Below are positions 53,104 through 62,344 of a DNA stretch of 64,000 nucleotides, piece by piece. This DNA is from Bacteroidota bacterium. GTDB lineage: Bacteria; Bacteroidota; Bacteroidia; Cytophagales; Cytophagaceae. The position numbers were made by a program, and so were the translations under genes. The DNA lies in contig JAEWAY010000012.1 of the NCBI GenBank assembly GCA_023391415.1, positions 372,001-436,000 on the forward strand, read 5' to 3'. A model generated the notes under the pieces. That model had not been told where the DNA came from and did no database searches. It was given only the letters and a program-made list of their open reading frames with translations. Within the stretch, counting starts at the first letter, position 1; the number at the start of each line of letters is the position of its first letter.

Positions 53104-53922
53104 TCAGTCTTTCTGTTGGCAAGCGGGACAAAAATACGTCGTCCTGCCAGATATTTTGATGGTTTTCAGCTTCCCTTCGCAGGAGCCGGGACAATCCGCG
53201 CGAGCTTTCCGGTTGGAAAGAATATAATTGCCGGGTAGGGATTTTCGGGCTTTTCCATAATCGCTTTTCTCGAGCTTGTATCTTATGTATCTGATCGACG
53301 TATCCAGGACTTTTTTCATTTCCGCGTATACGTCCTCAAGCTTTTCCCTCGATAATTCATTCGCGGGAATTTGAGGATGTATCCGAGACTGAAACAGTAT
53401 CTCATCCGCGTATACATTGCCGATTCCGCATAAAAGAGACTGATTTGTCAGCGCTGTCTTTATCATGGCTCCGGATTGTCGCAATATCTCAACGAAGTCC
53501 GCTTTTTTAATAGACAGAGCGTCGGGTCCCAGATCATGCTCCTTCCGGATAGCCTCCATGTCGTTTCTCAGTGCCAGATGTCCGAATTTTCTTGGATCGA
53601 CATAGCTGAGTTTTTTTCCGGATTCCAATCCAAAAACGATCTTTTCATACTCCGGACGATCGCTTTGATCATAAAAGGAAACACTTCCAGTCATGCCAAA
53701 ATGCACTTCCAGACAATCTCCCCCATTGAGCTCGATTCCGAGGTATTTTCCGATCCTTCTCACCCCGGTAAACTGTTGATTTGCCAGCGCGTTCGTAAAC
53801 TCCTTTTCCGAGATATCGCTCAACAAGGACTTGTCCAATACCTTTATATCCGTAATCTTCTTGTAAAGACCCTCGTGTTCTATCTTTTCCCTATACACTT
53901 CGACTTCCGGCAATTCAGGCAT
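53104..53922 (-). CDS. Fpg/Nei family DNA glycosylase
   Basis: 272 residues. The mature N-terminus after Met removal is Pro2-Glu3 (PELPEVEVYRE), the catalytic pair. H2TH motifs appear in CGIGNVYADEILF, and the C-terminal zinc finger has Arg in ISGRTTYFCPACQ. The enzyme removes oxidised bases such as 8-oxoguanine or damaged pyrimidines and cuts the strand. The first half of the zinc finger reads C-P-G-S-C, spaced one residue wider than the usual C-x2-C. It is convergent with the flavoprotein gene, with 2 bases between stops. Confidence 0.9.
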   Translation of the reverse strand: MPELPEVEVYREKIEHEGLYKKITDIKVLDKSLLSDISEKEFTNALANQQFTGVRRIGKYLGIELNGGDCLEVHFGMTGSVSFYDQSDRPEYEKIVFGLESGKKLSYVDPRKFGHLALRNDMEAIRKEHDLGPDALSIKKADFVEILRQSGAMIKTALTNQSLLCGIGNVYADEILFQSRIHPQIPANELSREKLEDVYAEMKKVLDTSIRYIRYKLEKSDYGKARKSLPGNYILSNRKARADCPGSCEGKLKTIKISGRTTYFCPACQQKD

Positions 53923-54007
53923 AAAACATCATCATTTAACACGTCTGGAAGCACTTTCCCATCCTGTTTTTGTAAATTAACATCTTTACCAATAGCTTTG
54001 TTACAAC

Positions 54008-54562
54008 ATGACAAAATGGGATATACTCGCGCGGGAAGATATTTTTAAAAATCAGTGGTATCATTTGCGTAAAGACGTTGTAAGGCTACCCAATGGCCGT
54101 ATTATAGATGATTATTTCGTCAGTGTCCGTCCGGAGGTAGTGATTACGTTCGCCCTGACAAAAGAAAATAAGGCGCTTTTCGTACGCCAGTACAAGCATG
54201 GTTTGCAACGAGTCGTTACAGAAATACCGGGTGGTTTTTATGACGCTACGACAGAAAGTCCGGAAGAGGCGGCTATCAGGGAATTACTCGAGGAAACCGG
54301 ATTTAAGCCCGGTAGCATGGAGAAAATAGCCGTTTTGGCGGACAATCCCACCAAAGATACTAATCACGTCCATGTCTTCCTGGCCCGGAATTGTCAGAAA
54401 GTCGCTCCGCAAAGACTGGATGAAACGGAATCGATCGAGGTGCTTGAAGTAGAGCTGTCTTCCATCATCCCGATGATCGAGAGTCGTCAATTGTTTATAT
54501 CCGGCTCGGTAGCAGGATGTTTTATCGCGCTGGAACGCTTGAGAGATGAAGGACTTTTCTAA
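54008..54562 (+). CDS. Nudix hydrolase, ADP-ribose pyrophosphatase-like
   Basis: 184 residues. The Nudix box is GGFYDATTESPEEAAIREL then LEETGF, with the metal-binding REL-x-EE core intact. The spacing between the first Gly and Glu is one residue longer than the GX5E consensus. The family cleaves nucleoside diphosphates linked to another moiety, ADP-ribose being the usual guess for this subgroup. It is cytoplasmic. It precedes the YkvA-type gene on the same strand with a 61-base gap. Confidence 0.86.
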   Translation: MTKWDILAREDIFKNQWYHLRKDVVRLPNGRIIDDYFVSVRPEVVITFALTKENKALFVRQYKHGLQRVVTEIPGGFYDATTESPEEAAIRELLEETGFKPGSMEKIAVLADNPTKDTNHVHVFLARNCQKVAPQRLDETESIEVLEVELSSIIPMIESRQLFISGSVAGCFIALERLRDEGLF

Positions 54563-54623
54563 ACGAAGAACAAACCCAGGCGACGAAGGCTTATTCTTAT
54601 GAAAATAAACGTATAGATTGGTT

Positions 54624-55121
54624 ATGGAAAATAAAGCCAATACATCGGAAAACACTTCCGGGAAATCGGGAAAATTCACCCGGATCAGTAAAAACATGGG
54701 ACATATGATCGCCATGACTCCTTTGTTCAGAAGTTTGAAGGAAAAAGCCTGTCTGTATTTTCACAATCCGGAACAACTCCAAAACGAAATTACCAGCTTC
54801 TACAATGAAGCGACTAATGAACATGGACGCAAAACGGTCGCCGATCTGTGGCAAAAGATGAAACACCTGTACGCCATGGTACGGGATACTCTGCAAAACA
54901 ACTATACCGCTCTGTCAAAAGCCAAACTAGTTCTCGGTATCGCGGTGTTGCTTTACGTCATGATTCCGTCGGATGTCATTCCGGATGTATTGCCCGTGGT
55001 GGGATTCGCGGACGATATGGCGCTACTCGCCTGGTTTCTGAGGCACGCGGCGAAGGAAATTCATAATTATGAAATTTGGCGATCCACCAGAATTTCACCA
55101 ATTGAAACATATGCCAATTAA
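54624..55121 (+). CDS. YkvA family (DUF1232) membrane protein
   Basis: 165 residues from the ATG at 54624. A charged N-terminal half is followed by the DUF1232 motif LYVMIPSDVIPDVLPVVGFADD and a second hydrophobic stretch (ALLAWFLRHA). The pattern PxDxIPDxxPxxGxxDD is the signature. The function is unknown. The end overlaps the start of the YheT-type gene by 11 bases, which suggests coupling. Confidence 0.85.
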   Translation: MENKANTSENTSGKSGKFTRISKNMGHMIAMTPLFRSLKEKACLYFHNPEQLQNEITSFYNEATNEHGRKTVADLWQKMKHLYAMVRDTLQNNYTALSKAKLVLGIAVLLYVMIPSDVIPDVLPVVGFADDMALLAWFLRHAAKEIHNYEIWRSTRISPIETYAN

Positions 55122-56079
55122 AATCAATACGACATACAAATCTCCCTTCTTTCTATTTTCAAAAGACCTTCAGACAATTTATCCTGCGATTTTTCGTAAA
55201 GTCGCCGGGATAAATTATTCCAGGGAACGCGTCTCAACCCCAGACGAGGATTTTCTTGACCTTGACTGGTCGCTGGTCGACACCTCAGACAAAAAGCTGG
55301 TTATTATCTCACACGGTCTTGAAGGCGATAGCAAACGTCCGTATGTGCTGGGTATGGTCGCCGCTCTCAACAAGGCCGGCTACAACGCGCTCGCGTGGAA
55401 CTACCGGGGGTGTAGCGGAGAAATGAATAAGGCGTACAGGCTGTATCATAGCGGCGAAACCGGAGACCTCGCCTATGTAATCGACTACGCGGTGGAAAAA
55501 GGCTTTAGTTCAATATACCTGGTGGGCTTTAGCGTAGGCGGCAATATTACGCTTAAGTTTTTGGGAGAAAACGGCCGATCAAAACGCCATGTCGGAAAGG
55601 CGGTCGTCTTTTCCGTGCCTTGCCACTTGGAGTCCGCCTCTTATCAACTAGCCCGCTTTCGAAGTAAAATCTATATGCGGAGGTTTATCAAAAGCCTTTC
55701 AAAAAAAATAATGGCGAAAGCGCTTCTGATGCCGGACAAATTTGATTGTAGTCCTTTGCGGCGCTTAAAAACATTCGCGGAGTTCGACAACTATTACACG
55801 GCTCCCATGTTTGGCTACAAAGACGCGATAGAGTACTGGACCTCCAATAGCTCCGTTTATTTTATACCTAATATCAAAACCCCTACTCTGATCGTCAACG
55901 CCGAGAATGACCCTTTTTTATCAACTCAATGCTTTCCTTATCGGGAGGCCGAAACCAATGAAAAGGTTTTGCTGGAAATAACCCGCGAAGGTGGTCACTG
56001 CGGCTTTTACGCGAAACATCCCCAAGGAATATACTGGTCGGAACAACGTGCGCTGGAGTTTCTAAGCGACCATGAATAA
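55111..56079 (+). CDS. YheT-type alpha/beta hydrolase
   Basis: About 322 residues from the ATG at 55111; the frame starts upstream at 55069 but that start is unusual for the family. The hydrolase fold is clear: HGLEGDSKRPY near the oxyanion hole, the nucleophile elbow GFSVGGN, an Asp in NAENDPF and a His in EGGHCGF. The family includes YheT and human ABHD1/3-like hydrolases of unsettled lipid or ester substrates. It overlaps the YkvA-type gene by 11 bases. Confidence 0.88.
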   Translation: MPIKINTTYKSPFFLFSKDLQTIYPAIFRKVAGINYSRERVSTPDEDFLDLDWSLVDTSDKKLVIISHGLEGDSKRPYVLGMVAALNKAGYNALAWNYRGCSGEMNKAYRLYHSGETGDLAYVIDYAVEKGFSSIYLVGFSVGGNITLKFLGENGRSKRHVGKAVVFSVPCHLESASYQLARFRSKIYMRRFIKSLSKKIMAKALLMPDKFDCSPLRRLKTFAEFDNYYTAPMFGYKDAIEYWTSNSSVYFIPNIKTPTLIVNAENDPFLSTQCFPYREAETNEKVLLEITREGGHCGFYAKHPQGIYWSEQRALEFLSDHE

Positions 56080-56134
56080 TGTGCTCCAATCACGTTTTTT
56101 TAACAAAAATGCACGCTCCCATCAGCCGGTTTTA

Positions 56135-57337
56135 TTAAAAAATTTCTCTGAGATCATTCGCCGAAAGCTTAAAAAAGCAGATTCTCGAAAAGCGTCCCGC
56201 TATCCAGGTTTGTCCGCAAACGGCGATCCCTCCTTCTTCTGTAGTAGTTAGCGATTTGATTTCATAGGGATTACCATAGCCAAGATAGCGTATACCCGCC
56301 AGTGTCGCGTCGTTGTCCCCGTAAAAATACAAGGCGATCTGTCCACTCCGGGTAGAACTTCCATATACGATATATCCCTTCCCATTAATGGATAGCTCGC
56401 GCGTGACGACCATCGTCGACTCTTTCAGTTCCGGAATCGGATAACCCGCGATATCACTACTGGAATAAAGGCCGGAACCACCCGGCCACAATGGAATAAA
56501 AAAAGTCGATCCAAACTCGAATTTAGATAAAGCGATATGGTTTCCATTGGCGATTATACTATTAATCGCCCGTTCATCCCTATAGCCATATACTACTGCC
56601 GGAGTCGCGGCGACACCAGGAGCAAAAAACACTAAAGACAAGGCGTAGCGATAATATCCATTAAAAAAACAGGTTCCATCCCCGCTGGTTCCACACAGGA
56701 ACGGCAGCCTGGGTCCTGTGCCGGCGAAGTGCCGGATAATGGAAGCTTCCGCGTCAAAATCGCCAAAACCGATGCCGAATCCTGTCCGCGTCCGGATTTG
56801 ACCGGCCGAGTTGACCTGACAGACCACCATCTCTTTTTCTTCACGGTCGTAACTCAATAAAAGCAACTGTTCCGAATCCTGATCAAGAGCGGACGCCAAC
56901 GGGTAAGTCAATGGCAGTTCCGCCACAACCTCACGCGTACCATCCTCGGATAGCCGCATAAGGATGCTTTGCAACGTAAGCCTGTTCATACAGAAAAAAT
57001 AATATCCGGAAGCCGTTTTCATGAGCTTACCTACCGGATTCACAAAATCATCCGGCAACCTGGTCTCTTTTACAAAAAGCCCATGCTTATCTGTTTTCAG
57101 AATCCCTACGGCGGGAAAGTCGCTTTGAAAATCACGCCTTTCCGTAAGAATCAGAAAACCCTTGTCGGCTGTCTGAACCAGATCCACCGGCTCAAAGGAA
57201 TCTGTATAGCTTTCATGGTCATATATCCTGACCAGCGTTTCCGGCTCCACCTCATTATTTTTCCTGATACCGCAAGACCACAGACTTATACAGTACACGG
57301 TTATCAGCCAACAACGGATCGCGACGAACTTGCACAT
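56135..57337 (-). CDS. Lipoprotein with beta-propeller-like repeats, unknown function
   Basis: 400 residues. The signal peptide ends in a lipobox-like SLWSC with lipidation at about Cys22. The mature protein has repeats of the kind DLVQTADKGFLILTERR and SLTTTEEGGIAVCGQTW, typical of propeller blades. It is the last gene of a four-gene operon: 9 bases after the outer-membrane barrel gene. It has no recognisable enzyme motif. It may be a binding protein of the same complex. Confidence 0.75.
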   Translation of the reverse strand: MCKFVAIRCWLITVYCISLWSCGIRKNNEVEPETLVRIYDHESYTDSFEPVDLVQTADKGFLILTERRDFQSDFPAVGILKTDKHGLFVKETRLPDDFVNPVGKLMKTASGYYFFCMNRLTLQSILMRLSEDGTREVVAELPLTYPLASALDQDSEQLLLLSYDREEKEMVVCQVNSAGQIRTRTGFGIGFGDFDAEASIIRHFAGTGPRLPFLCGTSGDGTCFFNGYYRYALSLVFFAPGVAATPAVVYGYRDERAINSIIANGNHIALSKFEFGSTFFIPLWPGGSGLYSSSDIAGYPIPELKESTMVVTRELSINGKGYIVYGSSTRSGQIALYFYGDNDATLAGIRYLGYGNPYEIKSLTTTEEGGIAVCGQTWIAGRFSRICFFKLSANDLREIF

Positions 57338-57346
57338 CTTACAATG

Positions 57347-58216
57347 CTATTTTGAAGTTTTATAATAATGAGCGTTGAGAAACCTCGTAGGGAACAAACA
57401 TCCCAGACTAAATGTAAAAGAGCGAAGTTTGAGATCGTCCATGGCGTCGCCCGATCCGGCCAGACGATTACGCGTATATCGCTGCTCACGATTGGTAATC
57501 ACATGGGTATTTCTCCGATATACAATATCAAAAACCAGGCGTATATTCCCCAGGTCCCAGCTAAGTCCCACTCCCGCCGCGTAGCCCAATTGCGATCTGA
57601 TATAAAGCGCTCCCGCGTCTTCCATGACAGGAGGATTCTCAAAGGGGCGTCCTCCGGAAGCGGCGTCCCGTCCGGATATCCGAACGGATTTCCCCGCGCT
57701 GAACAAGTAAGCGTACGTAAATCCGGCCTGAACAAATGGTTTTAGCGCTCCCTGAAGAAATTCGTATCGCAGAAATAAAGGGATCTCTATATAATCCAGA
57801 TAGTTTCCCTGATGATAGTTTAATTCCAGCTCCCACGCGCCTGTACTGTCTCTCCATCGATAGTCGTTTTCATACGAGAACCGATACCGGCGATAACCCG
57901 GCTGCACACTCATAGAAAAACCCAGATATTTGTAAGCCAGCTCAAGGCCCGCGACCGGACCTATAGCGACAAAGTTTTGATATTTCTTATCATATCTGGA
58001 AGGATTGTCCGTCGTACTTATGAATACCGAATGCCTCTCTACCGGAAGCGCTTTGGAAAGTGTCGCTCCGCCTCGTATACCAATAAAAAACTGCTTATCT
58101 AGAAAGTCATTCAATCCGGCGGGACTGCTCGAACGCTTCTGAACCCTCTGAGCGAACAACGCCGGGCTCAGCGCTATAAAAGCGACTATGTATATGTACG
58201 TACTGGCTAATCTCAT
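57347..58216 (-). CDS. Outer-membrane beta-barrel protein (PorT-like)
   Basis: 289 residues with a signal peptide (MRLASTYIYIVAFIALSPALFAQ). The mature start FFIGIRGGATLSKA and alternating strands (LGFSMSVQPGYRRYRFSYE, LRSFTFSLGCLFPTRFL) fit an OmpW/PorT-type outer-membrane barrel. The function is unknown. Its start overlaps the stop of the DUF1501 gene by 4 bases (ATGA), so the two are translationally coupled. Confidence 0.85.
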   Translation of the reverse strand: MRLASTYIYIVAFIALSPALFAQRVQKRSSSPAGLNDFLDKQFFIGIRGGATLSKALPVERHSVFISTTDNPSRYDKKYQNFVAIGPVAGLELAYKYLGFSMSVQPGYRRYRFSYENDYRWRDSTGAWELELNYHQGNYLDYIEIPLFLRYEFLQGALKPFVQAGFTYAYLFSAGKSVRISGRDAASGGRPFENPPVMEDAGALYIRSQLGYAAGVGLSWDLGNIRLVFDIVYRRNTHVITNREQRYTRNRLAGSGDAMDDLKLRSFTFSLGCLFPTRFLNAHYYKTSK

Positions 58217-59907
58217 GGAGTGATGATAAGTTTTTTCGTATCGTTCAATACACCCGCTTTTATTTCATAATAGTAAAGCCCTGGAGACAAACCTCTCAAA
58301 TCAGCGACAACCTGATGCTCTCCTACATCGAGCGATTTATTCAATATGTTTCGGGCCTTATGCCCATCGGGACTGATCAGGTTGATTTCAACGATGGTCG
58401 GCGCGTTGATGTAAAATGAAATGACCGTCGTATGAACAGCCGGATTGGGAAAACAGGAATTGAGGCGAAACCGCTGATATATAAAATCCTTAATCCCGAC
58501 CGCGTTTTGCCTGATTAGTGGCAAAATGGTTCCCCGTCCCTTATAATCTCCATAAAATACGCCAAACTCTTTATCAACAAGCTCAGGATCCACACACAGC
58601 CAATCTTTTAGAATAGTGGCGTACAACTGACGATAGTCAAACTGCATATCGACATTGTCTTTTCGCATATCCGGATTATCGCCAATCACCCCTGGCTCTA
58701 CCTGACTCCCAAACACCATGACCGGAGCTCCCGAGCCATGATCCGTCCCATAGCTCGCGTTAGAGTATACTCTGCGGCCAAATTCGGAAGTCGTAATAGT
58801 CAAAACCCGGTCTTCCTGTCCCCTTTGTCTGAGATCTTCCTGAAACGCTTTCATCGCTTCGGAAATATGATACAAGAGCGCCGCGTGGTTGCCCATCGTT
58901 CTGTCCGAGGAATCTACTTGTTCGGCATGCGTATCGAAACCACCGATCCGAACCAGAAACACTTTGGTCTTACTCCCTCCGCTAAGCAGATTGGCGATTA
59001 TCTTAAGTGGGCCGGTCAGCGGGTTTTTCAACCGGTCGGCAGGCGCTTTGAACGGATATGTTTCCGGATATACCACTCCCGGGTCAAATTTCTTTCCGGC
59101 GCGATATACATCCAACAACCGATCGTCGTATTGATCCGTTTTTTCTTCCAGGCTTAAGATCCATTTGAGCTCCTCACTATAGGCGGTACCATCAAGGGCA
59201 GCCGGAGGCAAACCTCGCGGGTCCTCACCTTCAATATCTTCGAACCCAGGCAACGAAGTGACCAGCTCAAAAAAACCCTCCGGATCATTAATCGCTATGG
59301 ATGTGGATATATTATCTCCCTGATGAAAAATCAGTGATACTTCATTGCCAAATTCCAGCGCGAGCGGGTCCGGCATATCGGCGTTCGGAAAATGTTCGGG
59401 GTACGCGAGAGGGCTATAATGATTTTTCAGATAACGTCCGATCCAACCCGAGCTCATATAATCACCTTCCCCTCCTCCCATAAACATGATATCCCGGCTG
59501 CGAAAATGCGATCCATTATGGTTTTCGTAGGACACTCCCTGTATCATATTGACTTTCCCCTGATCATATAGGCTTTTTATACCACTCATGGATGGATGCA
59601 GCCCTATTTGCCGTTCATTGGTAAGCGTACTATCCAATCTGATTAGTCTTCGAGGTCCATTTTCAGGCAGCGCTATATTGGGCCGCGCGTTATAATAGAT
59701 ATCGTAATTAGCATAAGGCACCATCATGTTCAGTCCATCATTTCCACCATGCAACTGCAAGACGATCAACACATTGTCATTAGGACACAAAGCGGCCAGT
59801 TTTTGTAAAGGCGCTCCATAAGACATATTTCTGAACGCGATTCCATCCAGCATGAAAGGAAGGGTTCCCGCGGCCGAAAGTCGTTGTATAAAATCTCTCC
59901 TTTTCAT
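58213..59907 (-). CDS. DUF1501 protein with twin-arginine-like signal and T9SS-type tail
   Basis: 564 residues. The N-terminus MKRRDFIQRLSAAGTLP looks like a Tat signal. The DUF1501 core has LQLHGGNDGLNMMVPY, YENHNGSHF, IGGFDTHAEQ and SEFGRRVYSN, a sulfatase/alkaline-phosphatase-like fold. The last 85 residues (FPNPAVHTTVISFYI ... GLSPGLYYYEIKAG) resemble a type A T9SS sorting domain. It pairs with the DUF1800 gene upstream (11-base gap), a pairing common in Bacteroidota and Planctomycetes. The role is unknown. Confidence 0.9.
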   Translation of the reverse strand: MKRRDFIQRLSAAGTLPFMLDGIAFRNMSYGAPLQKLAALCPNDNVLIVLQLHGGNDGLNMMVPYANYDIYYNARPNIALPENGPRRLIRLDSTLTNERQIGLHPSMSGIKSLYDQGKVNMIQGVSYENHNGSHFRSRDIMFMGGGEGDYMSSGWIGRYLKNHYSPLAYPEHFPNADMPDPLALEFGNEVSLIFHQGDNISTSIAINDPEGFFELVTSLPGFEDIEGEDPRGLPPAALDGTAYSEELKWILSLEEKTDQYDDRLLDVYRAGKKFDPGVVYPETYPFKAPADRLKNPLTGPLKIIANLLSGGSKTKVFLVRIGGFDTHAEQVDSSDRTMGNHAALLYHISEAMKAFQEDLRQRGQEDRVLTITTSEFGRRVYSNASYGTDHGSGAPVMVFGSQVEPGVIGDNPDMRKDNVDMQFDYRQLYATILKDWLCVDPELVDKEFGVFYGDYKGRGTILPLIRQNAVGIKDFIYQRFRLNSCFPNPAVHTTVISFYINAPTIVEINLISPDGHKARNILNKSLDVGEHQVVADLRGLSPGLYYYEIKAGVLNDTKKLIITP

Positions 59908-59918
59908 TTAAATCTTCT

Positions 59919-61652
59919 TTAAAACAACTGAAATTCCGGAGACTGCATAATCGTGTTAAACAGATCCCGCGCCATACCGTTCGCGTCCTCTCCGCTATCA
60001 GGGTTTTCCTCCGCGTTGGTATAACTATAATTCCAGAATACATCCGCGCCCTGAGGTAAACCTGTGCCAAGACGCAGGAACCTGGACACAAAGTAATTGA
60101 TCCGCTCAGAAGTAATTTCTTCGCCTTCCTCCGACATGGCGAAGCAATAGGACAGAATATGCTTGACAAGACTTTCCGGATCGGAAGCTTCCCTATCAAA
60201 ATAGCGTTTTATAAAGTCCAGCAAATCGATAGGTTTTCCCTTATTTTCTCCGACAAGATCCGCTATGAACTTATATCGATATATCAGCGAGTTGGCTGAT
60301 ATCCAGTTTCGATTGAACAGTGGGAACTGAAAATACGCTTCATAGCCAGCGACATCGTATGGGTTCAGGAAATTCAACCCCTGTTCACGCGCGGAGGACA
60401 AAATATTCCCCATAGCGTCGTAAAACAAAATGGTTTCGCTATATGGATCCGGAAATCTGTAATTGAAAAAGGAAAACGCGCCGATCGACAGGTCCAGTGG
60501 CGATTTTATCAAGGCTCCATAGGGGCCGTCCGTCAGCGAATTGTTCGTAACGTCATAAAAATGAGCGCTCGAAAGAAGCGCTCTGATCAAAGGCGTCAAT
60601 TCAAAGTTATGCTCTCTGAATAAAGTCGCCATGTCAGTGATAATGGTACTTTCTATTTCTTCTGAAATATGATGATATACATAAAAGCGGTATATCTTTC
60701 TACATATGTTACGAACAGTTTCTTCCTGATCAAACAACAGGTCGATAAACTGGCTGATTTCATCATGCATACTGGCTTCTGTAGGCTCTCCGTTTAACAA
60801 GAGCGCGCTGTCCGGACGCAGTGCGGCTCCCCCGAGACGGAAGCTGAAACGCTTCTCCGTATTATCATGCCAGGTAGCGATACCAGCTCCGTTGAGCCTG
60901 GGCTTCACTCGGGGAAGTCCGGTATCCGGATCTATATTCTGAAACGCGCGGTCATAATCATAACCTGAAAAAATACGCGCCGCCGCCTGTACGTCCTGCT
61001 CCGTAAAATAGCCATAATCGCCGGCTTCATCCGAGGGAGGAATACGCCCTGGAAGACCCTTTCCGATCGTATATAATTCCAGCAGTTCCCGGGCGAAATT
61101 TTCATTAGGACGTCCTTTTACATTCAGCTCCCCGTCGAGCAAAAGCAACATCGCGTTGTCGAGACATATCTTTTTGGTCAATTCCCTGAACGAAAGGTCA
61201 TGATCCGCCACAGGTCCCGCGAAAGCCCTGAACAGAACATTCTGAAAATATAACGCCCGGCTACAGTTGATCACTTCCTGAATCGCCGTAAAATGCGTAT
61301 GCAAAAAGAAAACCATTCGTTCCCTGGTCAAAAAAGCCAGTTTTTTCGGATCATTTTCAGCGATGCCCGCTCCGTGAAGCAAACCCAGCCACCAGCGCTT
61401 GAAAAACTCCTGAAGTCTGAGATCATCTTCGTTATCGGTAGCGGGCAGATCAATCCAGATCTGACCAGCAGCCGGATCCACAGGAGGAGACGGTGGTAGT
61501 ATATCATGCTCCAATAACCGCCCGACAGCTTCCATAGCGGACAATTGCGAAAAGGCGTCGATATCGGCTACAGAGCAAACCATAGCGGCCCGACGAAGCA
61601 GATGCGCGGCGTTTTTCTTACCCAGAATTCCGGAATACGCGGATAATGCCAT
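59919..61652 (-). CDS. DUF1800 domain protein
   Basis: 577 residues from the ATG at 61652 (MALSAYSGILGKKNAAHLLRRA). The family motif for DUF1800 is seen in ENFARELLELYTIG and in the helical body. No signal peptide is obvious, so export may depend on the DUF1501 partner or the sequence may lack a typical leader. It is the first gene of the DUF1800-DUF1501-barrel-lipoprotein operon and lies behind a structured leader region. The biochemical role of DUF1800 proteins is not established. Confidence 0.88.
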   Translation of the reverse strand: MALSAYSGILGKKNAAHLLRRAAMVCSVADIDAFSQLSAMEAVGRLLEHDILPPSPPVDPAAGQIWIDLPATDNEDDLRLQEFFKRWWLGLLHGAGIAENDPKKLAFLTRERMVFFLHTHFTAIQEVINCSRALYFQNVLFRAFAGPVADHDLSFRELTKKICLDNAMLLLLDGELNVKGRPNENFARELLELYTIGKGLPGRIPPSDEAGDYGYFTEQDVQAAARIFSGYDYDRAFQNIDPDTGLPRVKPRLNGAGIATWHDNTEKRFSFRLGGAALRPDSALLLNGEPTEASMHDEISQFIDLLFDQEETVRNICRKIYRFYVYHHISEEIESTIITDMATLFREHNFELTPLIRALLSSAHFYDVTNNSLTDGPYGALIKSPLDLSIGAFSFFNYRFPDPYSETILFYDAMGNILSSAREQGLNFLNPYDVAGYEAYFQFPLFNRNWISANSLIYRYKFIADLVGENKGKPIDLLDFIKRYFDREASDPESLVKHILSYCFAMSEEGEEITSERINYFVSRFLRLGTGLPQGADVFWNYSYTNAEENPDSGEDANGMARDLFNTIMQSPEFQLF

Positions 61653-61794
61653 ATACAACGAATCAATAACAAACAGGAAATGATCAACTCGTCCCCTATT
61701 TCAACCGACTGAAAATATACGTAAAAATGGGAAGTCCAGACGGCTCAACTCGGAATATTTTTAAAAATATTATAAAATAATCCGGTAAAAATAC

Positions 61795-61860
61795 AAGGCA
61801 CCGGGAATTTCCAATGACTATCAAAAACTCCCTGGTACCTTTATATCCGAGGGGCGGATA
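61795..61860 (-). promoter_or_regulatory. Stacked hairpins in the probable leader of the DUF1800 operon
   Basis: AAGGCACCGGGA-like arm at 61795-61806 pairs with 61829-61841 with one bulge. A C/A mismatch on the plus strand becomes G-U in minus-strand RNA, where a T5 run follows the stem. A second hairpin TATCCG-AGGGG-CGGATA lies directly beside it (61844-61860). This fits a leader terminator or attenuator, 140 bases before the DUF1800 start. Confidence 0.4.
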
Positions 61861-62205
61861 ATATTGTTTGTAAAATTTAAGCGTTCCCTAGCGCTATGAT
61901 CAAGCATCTATAAAAATAAATTAACTAACCAACAGTCACTTATCGAAACACAAGGCTATAAAGCCAACAGTTATTAACCGGAATTAATAAGCCTAACGAT
62001 CAAAGCATATGCATTAGTATATTTATTACCTATTTAAATGAAAGCGCGTAAATAAACTCCAATATCGCCTCGCGAACTATTTCATACAAGAAACATGAAC
62101 ATACTTTAATATAATATTATTAATCACCGGCATATTTTCGCGATCCGACTTGAAAAAAACATTTATCCTAAATAATTTAGCCCCATCCTGACAGATTTTC
62201 ATTTT

Positions 62206-62317
62206 GTAGGCGGAGAAAAAGTCCGAACAAAAAATGGTCTGACTTTTGTTACTAAACCTTCCGCGTACGCTGTGGCGTACGGCCTGACCATCTTGTCCGG
62301 ACCGCCACTTTTTTTAT
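62206..62317 (+). other. Structured element upstream of moxR, possible ncRNA, leader or repeat
   Basis: Two arms pair discontinuously: GGCGG (62209-62213), GTCCG (62221-62225), ACAA and ATGGTC (62234-62239) on the left against GACCAT (62286-62291), TTGT, CGGAC and CGCC (to 62306) on the right. Inside is a perfect hairpin CGTACGC/GCGTACG at 62264-62270 and 62275-62281. A T7 run ends it at 62309-62315. The moxR ATG is 28 bases further. It looks like a folded RNA with a terminator-like end, or a MITE-like repeat. Confidence 0.45.
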
Positions 62318-62344
62318 GGTTAATGATTTTAGTAAAATGAATTT

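Larger units (their letters stand above)
61653..62344. other. Divergent intergenic region between the DUF1800 operon and moxR
   Basis: About 690 bases with no credible gene, mostly AT-rich. On the left are an 18-base palindrome at 61754-61771 (AATATTTTTAAAAATATT), a long imperfect hairpin at 61795-61841 and a short hairpin TATCCG/CGGATA at 61844-61860. On the right, before moxR, is a structured element at 62206-62317. The middle (about 61870-62200) shows nothing I can name. Confidence 0.5.

Noticed and set aside
62206..62317. The structured element as an integron attC site
   Set aside because: The length and folded form fit, but no matching RYYYAAC/GTTRRRY core pairs flank it and there is no cassette or integrase.
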